A stretch of 46,866 nucleotides of DNA from Woeseiaceae bacterium (GTDB taxonomy: Bacteria > Pseudomonadota > Gammaproteobacteria > Steroidobacterales > Woeseiaceae). Location: the NCBI GenBank assembly GCA_013001045.1, contig JABDNG010000063.1:1-46866 (forward strand), written 5' to 3'. The position numbers and the translations under genes were made by a program. The notes below the pieces were generated by a model. That model ran no database searches and was not told the DNA's origin. It saw nothing but the letters and a program-made list of their open reading frames with translations. This document shows positions 9,026 through 18,283 of the stretch, piece by piece (within the stretch, counting starts at the first letter, position 1; each line of letters opens with the position of its first letter).

Positions 9026-10228
9026 ATGACCGACTTTCCGGTCCGCAAGGGCCCGTTGACCGATATCCGGCTAATTGAAATGGGGCAGCTCATAGCCGGC
9101 CCTTTTTGCGGTCAACTCATGGCCGACATGGGCGCCGATGTCATCAAGGTCGAGCCGCCGAACCAGGGCGATCCCATGCGAGTCTGGGGTCGCGGAGACT
9201 ATCCTCTCTGGTGGAGCGTCTGCGCGCGAAACAAGCGCTGCGTTACGGCGAACCTCCGTGAGACTGAGGGGCAGGAGCTGGTGCGCCGCCTCATCGAAAC
9301 GGCCGACATGGTGCTCGAGAACTTTCGACCCGGAACGATGGAGCGCTGGGGTCTCGGCTACGAGGAGCTCGCAAAGATAAATCCCGGGATCATAATGATC
9401 CGGGTATCCGGCTATGGCCAGACCGGTCCTTACGCCGAGCGCGCCGGCTACGCGTCGATCGGCGAGGCGATGGGCGGCATGCGCTACCTGTGCGGCGAGC
9501 CGGATCGTCAGCCAAGCCGCGCTGGCCTCTCCATTGGCGACACGCTGGCCGCGACCTTCGCCTGCAACGGCGCGCTTGCGGCGCTGCATCATCGCGATCG
9601 TACCGGCGAGGGACAGGTGATCGATGCGTCGATCTACGAATCCGTGCTCAGCGTAATGGAAGCCACCATTCCCGAGTACGTCGTCAGCAATTACATTCGC
9701 GAGCGTTCCGGCGCGACATTGCCGAACGTCGCGCCGTCCAATATCTACGATTGTTCGGACGGTATCTTCCTGATTGCGGCCAACCAGGACACCGTGTTCA
9801 AACGTCTTTGTGAGACGATGGGCCAGCCGGAGCTGGCAACGGACGAGCGATTCAGCAAACACACCGCGCGCGGCGCCAACATGAAGGTCCTCGACGACAT
9901 CATCAATGCCTGGACGAAAAACAAAACCGTGGCCGAGGTCGACGAGCTGATGCAGAAAGCCGGCGTCCCGGCGGGAAAGATTTTTCGAGCGCCCGAGATG
10001 CTCGAGGACCCTCATTACCAGGCGCGTAAGGCCATCGTGGATATGCCAAGCGATGAATGGCCGAACCTGAAAATGCAAAACGTGTTTCCGAAGATGTCAA
10101 AGACACAGGGTGAAATTCGCTGGCCCGGCAACACGACCTTGGGGGCGCATAACCAGGAAGTCTACGGCGGCGAGTTCGGCATCAGTGATGACGAGCTCGC
10201 ACGGATGAAGCAGAACGCAATTATCTGA
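9026..10228 (+). CDS. Class III (CaiB/BaiF) CoA-transferase
   Basis: Transfers CoA between carboxylic acids by the family III mechanism; 400 residues, normal for the family. R-L-I-E-M-G-Q and A-D-V-I-K-V-E-P-P form the N-terminal CoA site, E-N-F-R-P-G-T is the family signature, and D172 in S-I-G-D-T-L-A-A matches the catalytic Asp that carries the acyl-anhydride in formyl-CoA transferase (D169). It opens a cluster with hyuA, hyuB and a GntR regulator (24 bases to hyuA). Context suggests it activates the acid freed by the following hydrolases. The Shine-Dalgarno is weak (GATGTTGAG). Acid specificity unknown. Confidence 0.93.
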   Translation: MTDFPVRKGPLTDIRLIEMGQLIAGPFCGQLMADMGADVIKVEPPNQGDPMRVWGRGDYPLWWSVCARNKRCVTANLRETEGQELVRRLIETADMVLENFRPGTMERWGLGYEELAKINPGIIMIRVSGYGQTGPYAERAGYASIGEAMGGMRYLCGEPDRQPSRAGLSIGDTLAATFACNGALAALHHRDRTGEGQVIDASIYESVLSVMEATIPEYVVSNYIRERSGATLPNVAPSNIYDCSDGIFLIAANQDTVFKRLCETMGQPELATDERFSKHTARGANMKVLDDIINAWTKNKTVAEVDELMQKAGVPAGKIFRAPEMLEDPHYQARKAIVDMPSDEWPNLKMQNVFPKMSKTQGEIRWPGNTTLGAHNQEVYGGEFGISDDELARMKQNAII

Positions 10229-10252
10229 CAATAAAAATGCAGGGGAAAACAC

Positions 10253-12313
10253 ATGACGTTTCGTCTAGGAGTTGACGTTGGCGGCACCTTCACCGACCTG
10301 TTGCTGGTCGATGAATCGTCCGGTCACACGTACATGGCCAAGGTTCCGTCGACACCGGAAGATTCATCCATTGGTGTCCTCAATGGCATCGACCGAATCT
10401 GCGATGAGTCGGATATCGATCCGACCAAAGTCATGCAGGTGATGCATGGCACCACGGTGGCAACCAATGCGGTGCTGACGCGCAAGGGAGCGAAGGTTGG
10501 CCTGATCACGACGAAGGGCTACCGGCAAACATTGCAGGTTGCGCGCTCATTTTGCCCCGGCGGCTTGGGTGGCTGGGTCAGCTACGTCAAGGCACCCCTG
10601 CTGGCGCCCCTCGAGCTCACGATTGAAGCCGATGAGCGCATGGATGCCGAAGGGAACGCCGTAAGCGCTCTGGACAAGAAGGCATTGCGGAAAGACTTAA
10701 AAGCGCTTGCCGACACCGGCGAAGTGGAAGCGCTGACAGTGTGCCTGTTGAACTCTTATATCAACGGCGCTCATGAGGTCGAAGTGCGCGAAGTCGCGCA
10801 GGAATTCTTCGGCGACATTCCCATTTCGATCAGCAGCGAAGTGGTTCCGGAGATGCAGGAGTACGAGCGGACCGAGACGACGGTCGTAAATTCCTATGTA
10901 AGGCCCCAGGTCTCCAAGTACGTGACCAACCTGAAGAGCTCTCTCGAGGAACGACTCGGTGATGATGTCCATCTCGCAATTCTGCGTTCTGACGGTGGCC
11001 TTGCGTCGGCCCGTGCAGCCGGAGAGTCTCCCGTCAATATGTTGATGTCGGGTCCGGCCGGCGGCGTCGCGGGCGCGATGTATTTCTGCAAGCGCGGCGG
11101 TTTCGAGAACATCCTGACGTTCGACATGGGCGGCACGTCAACAGACGTTGCCTTGATTCAGCATGGCGAAGCACGTATTCGTCGCGAGACCCGGGTCAGC
11201 GACATTACAGTTCGGGCCCCATCTGTTGACGTTCGGACTATCGGCGCGGGCGGCGGTTCGATCGCGTTCGTGCCGGAGCTGACCAAAGCGCTGCGTGTCG
11301 GCCCCGATTCGGCGGGGGCGGATCCAGGCCCGGCGGCCTATATGAAAGGCGGCGAGCAACCGACCGTTTGCGACGCCAACGTCGTGCTTGGCTACCTACC
11401 GTCCGACGTCAAGCTGGGCGGCGCGATGACGATTAACCGGGACGCGGCCGAGAAGGCCGTGCAGACATTGGCTGACGCCATGGGGATCGAGCTGATGACA
11501 GCCGCCGAAGGCATCATCAAGATCGTCAACGAGTCGATGCTCGGCGCTCTGCGTCTCGTTTCGGTGGAGCAGGGCTATGATCCGCGTGACTTCGCGCTTG
11601 TGGGTTTCGGCGGCGCCGGTCCGCTGCATGCCAATGCGCTTGGCACTCTATCTGGTGCCTGGCCAGTGATTGTGCCGCCGGGCCCCGGCGTGCTGTGTGC
11701 CTATGGCGATGCGACGACTCAGGTCCAGGATGAGGCATCGCAGACCTTCGTCGCGCGCGTCGACCAGATCACCGCGAAACAGTTGATCGCCGAGCTCCAT
11801 GCGTTGCGCGAGAAAGCGGCCGTTTCCTTCGAGGAGGACGGTATCTCCGCCGATCAGCAACAGGTCACGTACCAGGCCGATATTCGCTATGCGGGACAAG
11901 CGTTCCAGTTGTCACTCAGTGTCACGGACGAAGAACTCAAGAGTAAGGGCCTTGCGGTTCTGACTGACGAGTTTGATCGACAGCATGAGCAATTGTTTAC
12001 GTTTGCGCATGGCAAGGATCATGAAATCGTAATGATTCGTGCAATTGTTAAAGCGAAGAGCAGTTTGACGGCCGATCTCAAAGAAGTCAGCGGGAAAGCG
12101 ACTGACCCGAAAGATGCGGTTATTCACGAGACCAGGTACTACTACGAGCAGGAATGGCACGACGCGGCGATCTTCGATCGCGGGAAACTCGGCATTGGCA
12201 CGGTGATATCCGGGCCTGCGATCGTTTCGGAAATGGACTCAACTACGTTGATCCTTCCCGGACATGCCGCCACCGTCGATAAAGTCGGCAACCTTCTGAT
12301 TAATCCGGTTTAA
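10253..12313 (+). CDS. hyuA: Hydantoinase/oxoprolinase subunit A (HyuA family)
   Basis: ATP-dependent subunit of the hydantoinase/5-oxoprolinase/acetone-carboxylase family, 686 residues. It has the actin-like ATPase fold: first phosphate loop D8-V-G-G-T-F-T-D15, second F-D-M-G-G-T-S-T-D at 290-298, and V-M-H-G-T-T-V-A-T-N-A-V in the N-terminal domain. AGGGGA lies 8 bases before the ATG. With HyuB it would hydrolyse a cyclic amide (hydantoin, oxoproline, lactam) or carboxylate a ketone at the expense of ATP; the family members cannot be told apart by eye. No small gamma subunit of acetone carboxylase follows, which disfavours that option. Confidence 0.92.
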   Translation: MTFRLGVDVGGTFTDLLLVDESSGHTYMAKVPSTPEDSSIGVLNGIDRICDESDIDPTKVMQVMHGTTVATNAVLTRKGAKVGLITTKGYRQTLQVARSFCPGGLGGWVSYVKAPLLAPLELTIEADERMDAEGNAVSALDKKALRKDLKALADTGEVEALTVCLLNSYINGAHEVEVREVAQEFFGDIPISISSEVVPEMQEYERTETTVVNSYVRPQVSKYVTNLKSSLEERLGDDVHLAILRSDGGLASARAAGESPVNMLMSGPAGGVAGAMYFCKRGGFENILTFDMGGTSTDVALIQHGEARIRRETRVSDITVRAPSVDVRTIGAGGGSIAFVPELTKALRVGPDSAGADPGPAAYMKGGEQPTVCDANVVLGYLPSDVKLGGAMTINRDAAEKAVQTLADAMGIELMTAAEGIIKIVNESMLGALRLVSVEQGYDPRDFALVGFGGAGPLHANALGTLSGAWPVIVPPGPGVLCAYGDATTQVQDEASQTFVARVDQITAKQLIAELHALREKAAVSFEEDGISADQQQVTYQADIRYAGQAFQLSLSVTDEELKSKGLAVLTDEFDRQHEQLFTFAHGKDHEIVMIRAIVKAKSSLTADLKEVSGKATDPKDAVIHETRYYYEQEWHDAAIFDRGKLGIGTVISGPAIVSEMDSTTLILPGHAATVDKVGNLLINPV

Positions 12314-12325
12314 GGGGAGTTCGTC

Positions 12326-14173
12326 ATGACAGCAAAGATCATTCAAACAAACTCCACGCCGTTCAAGACCGTCGACGTTGACGCGGTAACGGTAGACATC
12401 ATCGAGAACGCACTCCGCAACGTGCGCGAGGAAATGGACGCGGTGCTGTTTCGTACCGCCATGAGTCCGGGTATTCGTGAGCAGGGCGACTGTTTCCCGA
12501 TGGTCGCAAACCGGGACGGCAAGATGGTCGTGGGCCAGTTCGGATCTTTTATCCACGGCTTCATGGAGGCCTACGACGGGCAACTCGAGGACGGCGACAT
12601 CATCCTGACGAACGACCCGTACATGTGCAATGCGGCGGTGTCTCATTTGCCGGACTGGATAGTGCTCATACCGATCTTCAAGGACGGTCGTCATATGGCG
12701 TGGTCGGCAATGTTCGGACACATGTCAGACAATGGCGGCATGGTGCCCGGATCGATTCCAATCAAGGCCGAGACTATTTATCAGGAAGGCATTCGCATTC
12801 CGCCGACCAAGCTTTATAAGAAAGGCGTGCTGCAGGAAGACGTGCTCGAACTTATTCTGCACAACGTGCGAACGTCGGAATGGAACCGCTTCGATTTGAA
12901 TGCGCTGGTTGCCGCCTGCCGAACGGCCGCGAAACGTTGCGTAGAGATTGCGGATCGTTTCGGCGACGACATCTTCTTTACGACGATGCAAATCATGCTG
13001 GATCGCAACCTGGAGGCCATGCGCGCGATTATCAACATGATTGTTCCTGAAGAGCCTTCGTATTTTGAGGACTATGTTTGTGACGATGGCGTCGGCAAAG
13101 GGCCATACAAAATCGCATGCAAGATGTGGCGAGAGGGTGATGTGGCGATATTCGACTTCAATGGCACCGATCCACAGGCGAAGAGTTCGATCAACTTCTA
13201 TCTGAACGAAGATATGTTCAAGATGTTCTTCGGTTCTTTCACGATCAACCTGTTCGACCCGCATATCCTGTTTAATGACGGTTTCTACGAACTCGTCGAT
13301 GTTCGCATTCCGGAGGGTAGCCTCCTGAAACCGAAATTCCCTGCCGCGCTATCGGGTCGAACGCACGCTCTGGGTCGCATATTCGATGTCATGGGCGGCG
13401 TCCTCGGTCAGGGCGCGCCGGATGCCATGAATGCCGCGGGATTCTCGGACAGTCCGCATCTCTTCTATTCGGGTTACGACAAGAAGGGCGAATGGTTCCA
13501 GCTGTTCCAGATCGGATTTGGCGGAATCCCAGGGCGCCCGGTTGGCGACGGCCCCGACGGGCACTCACTGTGGCCGGGCTTCACGAACGTGCCGAACGAG
13601 TTTATCGAAGCTTATTTCCCCTTGCGCATTGTCAAGTACGAGCCGATCGCCGACTCGGGCGGTGCGGGCCTGCACCGCGGTGGTAACGGATTGTCGGTTG
13701 CTTATGAGTTCCTCGTGGATGGTGAAATCGCTGTTCATGACGAACGCTGGCTGACGTATCCGTGGGGTGTCCGTGGCGGCGAGCCGGGCATGCGCTCGAC
13801 GAAGCGATTGGTTCGCGCGGACGGTAGCGAAGAATGGCTGCCGGCCAAGTGTGACGGTGTCAGCGTCAAGGAAGGCGATGTGCTGTATTTCAATACCTGG
13901 GGCGGCGGCGGCTGGGGAGATGCACTCGAACGTGAGCCGGCACACGTTGCGGCCGATGTGAGTCGGGGCCTGGTCAGTGTCGAGGGTGCAAAGCGCTATG
14001 GCGTCGTCATCGGCAGCGACGGAGCAGTCGATGCCGCGGCGACAGACCAGCTGCGGGCGAAGATGCGTGAGGGCCGGGAAGACAGCGGCTTGTTCAGTTT
14101 CGGCGGAACTATCGAGGAGATTAAAGCACGCTCACTCGAGGAGACGCACCTGCCCGCACCCGAGGCGCCGTGA
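12326..14173 (+). CDS. hyuB: Hydantoinase/oxoprolinase subunit B (HyuB family)
   Basis: Partner of HyuA, 615 residues. Family marks include F-R-T-A-M-S-P-G-I-R-E-Q-G-D near residue 45, G-D-I-I-L-T-N-D-P-Y, F-G-H-M-S-D-N-G-G, F-D-F-N-G-T-D-P-Q and the Gly-rich G-G-G-G-W-G-D near the C-terminus. The conserved His and Asp in the first half are the probable metal ligands. A strong AAGGGGAG lies upstream and only 12 bases separate it from hyuA. It ends in a GTGA overlap with the regulator gene, so the regulator is translationally coupled to the enzyme it probably controls. Confidence 0.92.
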   Translation: MTAKIIQTNSTPFKTVDVDAVTVDIIENALRNVREEMDAVLFRTAMSPGIREQGDCFPMVANRDGKMVVGQFGSFIHGFMEAYDGQLEDGDIILTNDPYMCNAAVSHLPDWIVLIPIFKDGRHMAWSAMFGHMSDNGGMVPGSIPIKAETIYQEGIRIPPTKLYKKGVLQEDVLELILHNVRTSEWNRFDLNALVAACRTAAKRCVEIADRFGDDIFFTTMQIMLDRNLEAMRAIINMIVPEEPSYFEDYVCDDGVGKGPYKIACKMWREGDVAIFDFNGTDPQAKSSINFYLNEDMFKMFFGSFTINLFDPHILFNDGFYELVDVRIPEGSLLKPKFPAALSGRTHALGRIFDVMGGVLGQGAPDAMNAAGFSDSPHLFYSGYDKKGEWFQLFQIGFGGIPGRPVGDGPDGHSLWPGFTNVPNEFIEAYFPLRIVKYEPIADSGGAGLHRGGNGLSVAYEFLVDGEIAVHDERWLTYPWGVRGGEPGMRSTKRLVRADGSEEWLPAKCDGVSVKEGDVLYFNTWGGGGWGDALEREPAHVAADVSRGLVSVEGAKRYGVVIGSDGAVDAAATDQLRAKMREGREDSGLFSFGGTIEEIKARSLEETHLPAPEAP

Positions 14174-14943
14174 GTCATTTACTGGCATCACTGAAATCCG
14201 AATGGCGGCTGGCGCAGGGCGGTTCCGTGACCAGGGTGCCGCTTTACCACCAGCTCTATTCGGTACTAAAGGGCGCGATCATGGATGGCACGATTGCCTA
14301 TGACGCTCAGATGCCGACCGAGCAACAGCTTTCGGCGACATTTGACGTATCGCGAATCACGGCCAAGCGTGCGATGGATGAACTCGCGGCAGAAAAACTG
14401 ATTGCGCGTTTTCGCGGCAAGGGATCGCACGTCACCTACCATTACAAGCCGCAGCCCGTGCGTGCTCCACTGGTTGGTATGCTGGAGGACCTCATTGAGA
14501 TGGGCAAGCACAGCATTATCCGTGTGATTTCCGTTGAAAAGGTCGTGGCCCCAGCCGAGATTCGGGAGCAACTCGGATTGAGCGATCAGGATACTGTCCA
14601 CAAGGTCGTTCGCGTCCTCAGTAATGAGAGCGGCGAACCCTACGCGCACTACGTTAGCTGGACAGTCGGAGTTACCAGTGGCTTTACGAAACGGAATCTC
14701 GAAAGCAAAGCCCGCCTGGATGTGCTGCGAGATTGCGGCATTCGGCTCACGAAGGTCGATCAGGTGTTGAGCGCCAAACAGGCATCCGCAGCGATCGCTC
14801 GCCGGCTTCAGGTAGAACCTGGCGATGCCCTGCTTGCGGTTCGCAGAGACTCATACAACGACGATGGTGTCGTCGTCGACGTGCTGGAGTGCTTGTACAA
14901 CCCGGAGCGCTACCAGTTCGCTATGGAACTGGGCGTCGAGTGA
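14170..14943 (+). CDS. GntR-family regulator, HutC/UTRA type
   Basis: Transcription factor of 257 residues. The start is GTG 14170, overlapping the hyuB stop (GTGA). The winged helix-turn-helix covers about residues 22-92 (L-Y-H-Q-L-Y-S-V-L-K, M-P-T-E-Q-Q-L-S, V-S-R-I-T-A-K-R-A-M). A UTRA ligand-binding domain follows, ending in V-L-E-C-L-Y-N-P-E-R-Y. Its gene is in the operon it likely controls; the repeats around 8872-8931 are plausible operators. The effector is probably a substrate or product of the HyuAB pathway, which is inference. Confidence 0.93.
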   Translation: MSHLLASLKSEWRLAQGGSVTRVPLYHQLYSVLKGAIMDGTIAYDAQMPTEQQLSATFDVSRITAKRAMDELAAEKLIARFRGKGSHVTYHYKPQPVRAPLVGMLEDLIEMGKHSIIRVISVEKVVAPAEIREQLGLSDQDTVHKVVRVLSNESGEPYAHYVSWTVGVTSGFTKRNLESKARLDVLRDCGIRLTKVDQVLSAKQASAAIARRLQVEPGDALLAVRRDSYNDDGVVVDVLECLYNPERYQFAMELGVE

Positions 14944-14973
14944 CGCCGGTGGAATGGAGACACAGAAACGCTT

Positions 14974-15002
14974 TTGTCCCTGTAATGGCTCAATGCTAGT
15001 AT
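14974..15002 (+). promoter_or_regulatory. Candidate promoter of the TonB-dependent receptor gene
   Basis: TTGTCC (14974-14979) and TAGTAT (14997-15002) with an exact 17-base spacer, about 110 bases before the receptor start. It suggests the receptor and following enzymes can be transcribed apart from the hyuAB operon. The remaining leader to 15114 holds no other recognisable signal. Confidence 0.4.
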
Positions 15003-15114
15003 TTTATAGCTTTATGCCAGTTTGTAGCGGCAGGTTTGAATGACACATGGTCGGATGAGCCGCGTGCGAGTGACGAATGAAACTTAACAGAAAAATAACG
15101 ATGGAAAAGATGCC

Positions 15115-17658
15115 ATGAATAAGAAGCCAAGCAGGTTTATTGCCCTGATCGTCTCAATGTCGTTCCTGCCTTTTTCGGCGGTAATGGCTCAGACCGGCGC
15201 TGCGTCGATCGAAGAAGTCACCGTTACGGCTCGAAAGCGTGACGAGAGTCTGCAGGAAGTGCCGATCGCCATTACGGCATTCACCGAATCGACGATCCAG
15301 CGCGCAGGCATCGAACGCCCCGCAGATTTCATTTCGTTGATGCCCAACGTGACAATTGTCGATACAGCGAACGTCGGCGACACCCAGGTAAGTATTCGCG
15401 GCGTTGTTTCCACTCGTGACGCGGAGTCGACATTTGCCTATGTCGTCGACGGGGTTCTTAGTACCAACCCGAACAGCTTCAACGAAGAGCTCGTCGACGT
15501 GCAGCAAATTGAAGTGCTCAAGGGGCCGCAGGGCGCCTTGTATGGACGTAACGCGGTGGCGGGCGCGATCCTGGTCACGACCCGTGAGCCCGGCGACGAG
15601 TTTGAAGGCAGTATGCAGGTCGGCGTCGGCGACCCGGCACAGCAGAAAGCCGCATTTCGCTTTGGCGGCGGTCTCTCGGATAACCTGCGTGCGAGCGTTT
15701 CCGGCAGCTACCGAAACAGCGACGGACATTACCGCAACCTGTTCCAGGGAAAGAAAGGGACCGTTGATTACCTGGAAGACATCACGGGTCGTGTGCGGGC
15801 GATCTGGGAACCGAACGACGATGTCAGGATTGATGCGCGCCTCGGTCACTCGAGTGTTGAAGGTGGCGCAATCAACTTCAATGCCGGTTTTGCGATTCCC
15901 GCGTTTGCGTCCGTTTTTGCGGCTCCCAACTTCGATCAGGACGTCAATAGCGTCGATTTTCGGTACGCATTCAATGTGCCGGGTGAAAACGAGCAAACAA
16001 CCACTGACTTCGCCTTGAAAGCCGACTGGTCGATGAACGACATCGATGTTACGGCGGTTGTCTCGTACAACGACCTCGAAGAGTACCTGTTGTCGGACGG
16101 CACCAGTGCGACGTTTTACGGTTATGAGCTGACGGCGCAGTGCCAAAGCGACCGCAACACATTGAATAACTTTCCGGCTGATTTTGGCGGTGCGGAGCGC
16201 ACCGATCTTTTTGGCGAATTCTTTAATCCGTTCGGCATATTGCCGGGTGGCGCCGCGTTCGATTTTCAGGGAGTCTACGGCCCCTACACACCGACATCCT
16301 GTGACGGCTACCAGTACCAGGAGCGTAACCAGTCGGACCTGAGTTTTGAGTTACGCTTCACCTCGCCGCAGGATCAGGGGCTCAGGTGGATCGCGGGTAT
16401 CTACGCGGCCGAGCTCGATCGCGAAGTGGTCGTTGCTTACGGGGCGGACCAGGGGCAGGGCTTCCTGCGCCAGCCGTACATTGATCCGACCGGACCGAAC
16501 CCCACGGACTTGTTGTTCTGGGACGATTTCGAAACCAGCGTCATCGCGGCATTTGGTGAAATCGCCTATGACCTGTCGGATACAACAGAATTATCGCTGG
16601 CGCTGCGCTGGGACCAGGAAGATCGCAAGGTCAAGAACAAGGTCCCGAATGTCGCGGCGTCGGGCCTGAATATCAATACGCTTGATCCAGTGACATTCCA
16701 GCCTGGTCCGATTAATCCGGGCTTCCTCACCAACCCCTCGGGTATCCCGGATCGCTCGCGTAAGTTCGACCAGCTGCAACCCAAGCTGACGTTCCGCTGG
16801 TCGGCCAGCGACACTGTCAACCTTTTTGCGAGCTACGGCATCGGCTTTCGCAGCGGCGGATTCAACTCGCTGGGCAGTGCCGATTTGCTGAATCTCTGGT
16901 TCAACACGGGCTTCGGCGGAGCGGGTGAGGCGGTCGATGCACAGCTCCTGGTCAACGACGAATATGAGAAGGAAGTGTCAACGGCCTTTGAAGTTGGCGT
17001 GAAGACCGAGTGGCTCGACTCCCGTTTGCGGGTGAACGCGTCGGTATTTAATACGGACGTGGAAGATAACCAGTTCTTCGAGTTCTTCGCCGGACCCTTC
17101 GGTATTCTCCGCGTCGTCACGACAATTGACGAGATGAATATTCAGGGCTTTGAAGCGGACTTCACGTGGCAGGCAACGGATCAGTTTTCGTTATTCGGCG
17201 GCTTCGGTTTGCTCGATTCGGAAATCGAGAAAAACATCAATCGCCCGTTGTCAGTAGGTAACTCGGTGCCACAGGCACCCGAAGACACGCAAAACTTCGG
17301 CATGCAGTTCGACGTGCCGGTGAATGGGGACATCAATCTGTTTGTTCGCACGGACTGGCAGTATGTCGGTGAGATGTGGTTCCACACGCTGCAAGGAGAG
17401 CTGACGCCGAATATCTGGCAAGCTTTCTTCTTCCCGGGCATCACGACCGACTTCTCGAAGTCGAAGCGTGACCATTATTCGACGATCAATATGCGCGTCG
17501 GTCTTGAAGCCGAAAACTGGGCACTGACGGCCTGGGGAAACAACATCACGGATGAGCGCTATCTTGCGGAAGTGATTCCGGCACCGGAATTCGGCGGCTC
17601 GTTTCTTCACCAGGCCGCCGGTTCATCATTCGGTATCGACCTGAAATACAACTTCTGA
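15115..17658 (+). CDS. TonB-dependent outer-membrane receptor
   Basis: Outer-membrane active-transport channel, 847 residues. A signal peptide ends near A-V-M-A-Q; the TonB box region is E-E-V-T-V-T-A-R-K (about 33-41), followed by a plug with V-E-V-L-K-G-P-Q-G-A-L-Y-G-R-N-A type sequence, a long beta-barrel and a terminal aromatic residue (L-K-Y-N-F) expected for BAM assembly. It lies between the regulator and three catabolic enzymes, so it probably imports the substrate of this cluster rather than iron; no siderophore genes are present. It ends one base before the next start, so the amidase-like gene is in the same transcript. Confidence 0.95.
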   Translation: MNKKPSRFIALIVSMSFLPFSAVMAQTGAASIEEVTVTARKRDESLQEVPIAITAFTESTIQRAGIERPADFISLMPNVTIVDTANVGDTQVSIRGVVSTRDAESTFAYVVDGVLSTNPNSFNEELVDVQQIEVLKGPQGALYGRNAVAGAILVTTREPGDEFEGSMQVGVGDPAQQKAAFRFGGGLSDNLRASVSGSYRNSDGHYRNLFQGKKGTVDYLEDITGRVRAIWEPNDDVRIDARLGHSSVEGGAINFNAGFAIPAFASVFAAPNFDQDVNSVDFRYAFNVPGENEQTTTDFALKADWSMNDIDVTAVVSYNDLEEYLLSDGTSATFYGYELTAQCQSDRNTLNNFPADFGGAERTDLFGEFFNPFGILPGGAAFDFQGVYGPYTPTSCDGYQYQERNQSDLSFELRFTSPQDQGLRWIAGIYAAELDREVVVAYGADQGQGFLRQPYIDPTGPNPTDLLFWDDFETSVIAAFGEIAYDLSDTTELSLALRWDQEDRKVKNKVPNVAASGLNINTLDPVTFQPGPINPGFLTNPSGIPDRSRKFDQLQPKLTFRWSASDTVNLFASYGIGFRSGGFNSLGSADLLNLWFNTGFGGAGEAVDAQLLVNDEYEKEVSTAFEVGVKTEWLDSRLRVNASVFNTDVEDNQFFEFFAGPFGILRVVTTIDEMNIQGFEADFTWQATDQFSLFGGFGLLDSEIEKNINRPLSVGNSVPQAPEDTQNFGMQFDVPVNGDINLFVRTDWQYVGEMWFHTLQGELTPNIWQAFFFPGITTDFSKSKRDHYSTINMRVGLEAENWALTAWGNNITDERYLAEVIPAPEFGGSFLHQAAGSSFGIDLKYNF

Positions 17659-17659
17659 T

Positions 17660-18283
17660 ATGACACAAGGGCTCGCCGACAATTACCGCGGCGCGTTTGA
17701 TGGGAGTCTGGGGTTCGGTGACACGCCGGCCCTGATTCTCATCGATTTAGTGCAGGCTTACTTTGACAAGGACAGTCCACTCTACGCAAATGTAGAAGAC
17801 ACGCTGGCCTCCGCGTTGCGAATTCGCGACGCGGCGCGCGTAGCTGGCATTCCGATCATTTACACCAACGTGGTGTACCAGCAAGGAGGCGCGAATGGTG
17901 GCGTGTTTTACCGCAAAGTGCCGGCGCTGGAAGCTTTTGTCGCTGGCAATCCGCTCGGGCGATGGGCCGATGGGATCGAACCGGCGGCCGACGAGCTGGT
18001 CATAAGCAAGCAGTATCCCAGTGCGTTCTTCGGGACGTCGCTGGCCGCGACGCTGACTGCGAACAAGGTCGATACGCTGATCATCACGGGTCTCACGACA
18101 AGTGGTTGTATTCGAGCGACCTGTGTCGATGCGGTTTCGAGTGGCTTTGTACCCATCGTTGTCAGCGACGCCTGTGGCGACAGGCACGAAGCGCCGCACG
18201 AGGCAAATTTGTTCGACATGAACGCCAAGTACGCTGACGTCATCGACGAGGAAACAGCCATCAAGCAGCTGACAAACGAATGA
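17660..18283 (+). CDS. Isochorismatase-fold cysteine hydrolase (N-carbamoylsarcosine amidase-like)
   Basis: Amide hydrolase of the isochorismatase fold, 207 residues. The catalytic triad is visible as D29 (L-I-D-L-V-Q-A-Y), K117 (I-S-K-Q-Y-P-S-A-F-F-G-T) and C150 (T-T-S-G-C-I-R-A-T), with A-C-G-D-R downstream. These match N-carbamoylsarcosine and maleamate amidohydrolases best among family members I know. Such an enzyme hydrolyses a free amide or carbamoyl to acid plus ammonia. Next to HyuAB this recalls the creatinine route, in which N-methylhydantoin is opened with ATP and N-carbamoylsarcosine is cleaved, but that is inference. It overlaps the next gene by ATGA. Confidence 0.88.
   Translation: MTQGLADNYRGAFDGSLGFGDTPALILIDLVQAYFDKDSPLYANVEDTLASALRIRDAARVAGIPIIYTNVVYQQGGANGGVFYRKVPALEAFVAGNPLGRWADGIEPAADELVISKQYPSAFFGTSLAATLTANKVDTLIITGLTTSGCIRATCVDAVSSGFVPIVVSDACGDRHEAPHEANLFDMNAKYADVIDEETAIKQLTNE

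Noticed and set aside
9071-10078. Minus-strand frame of 335 codons
   Set aside because: Lies wholly antisense to the CoA-transferase, which has intact family motifs.
15154-16146. Minus-strand frame of 330 codons
   Set aside because: Antisense to the TonB-dependent receptor; no recognisable domain.
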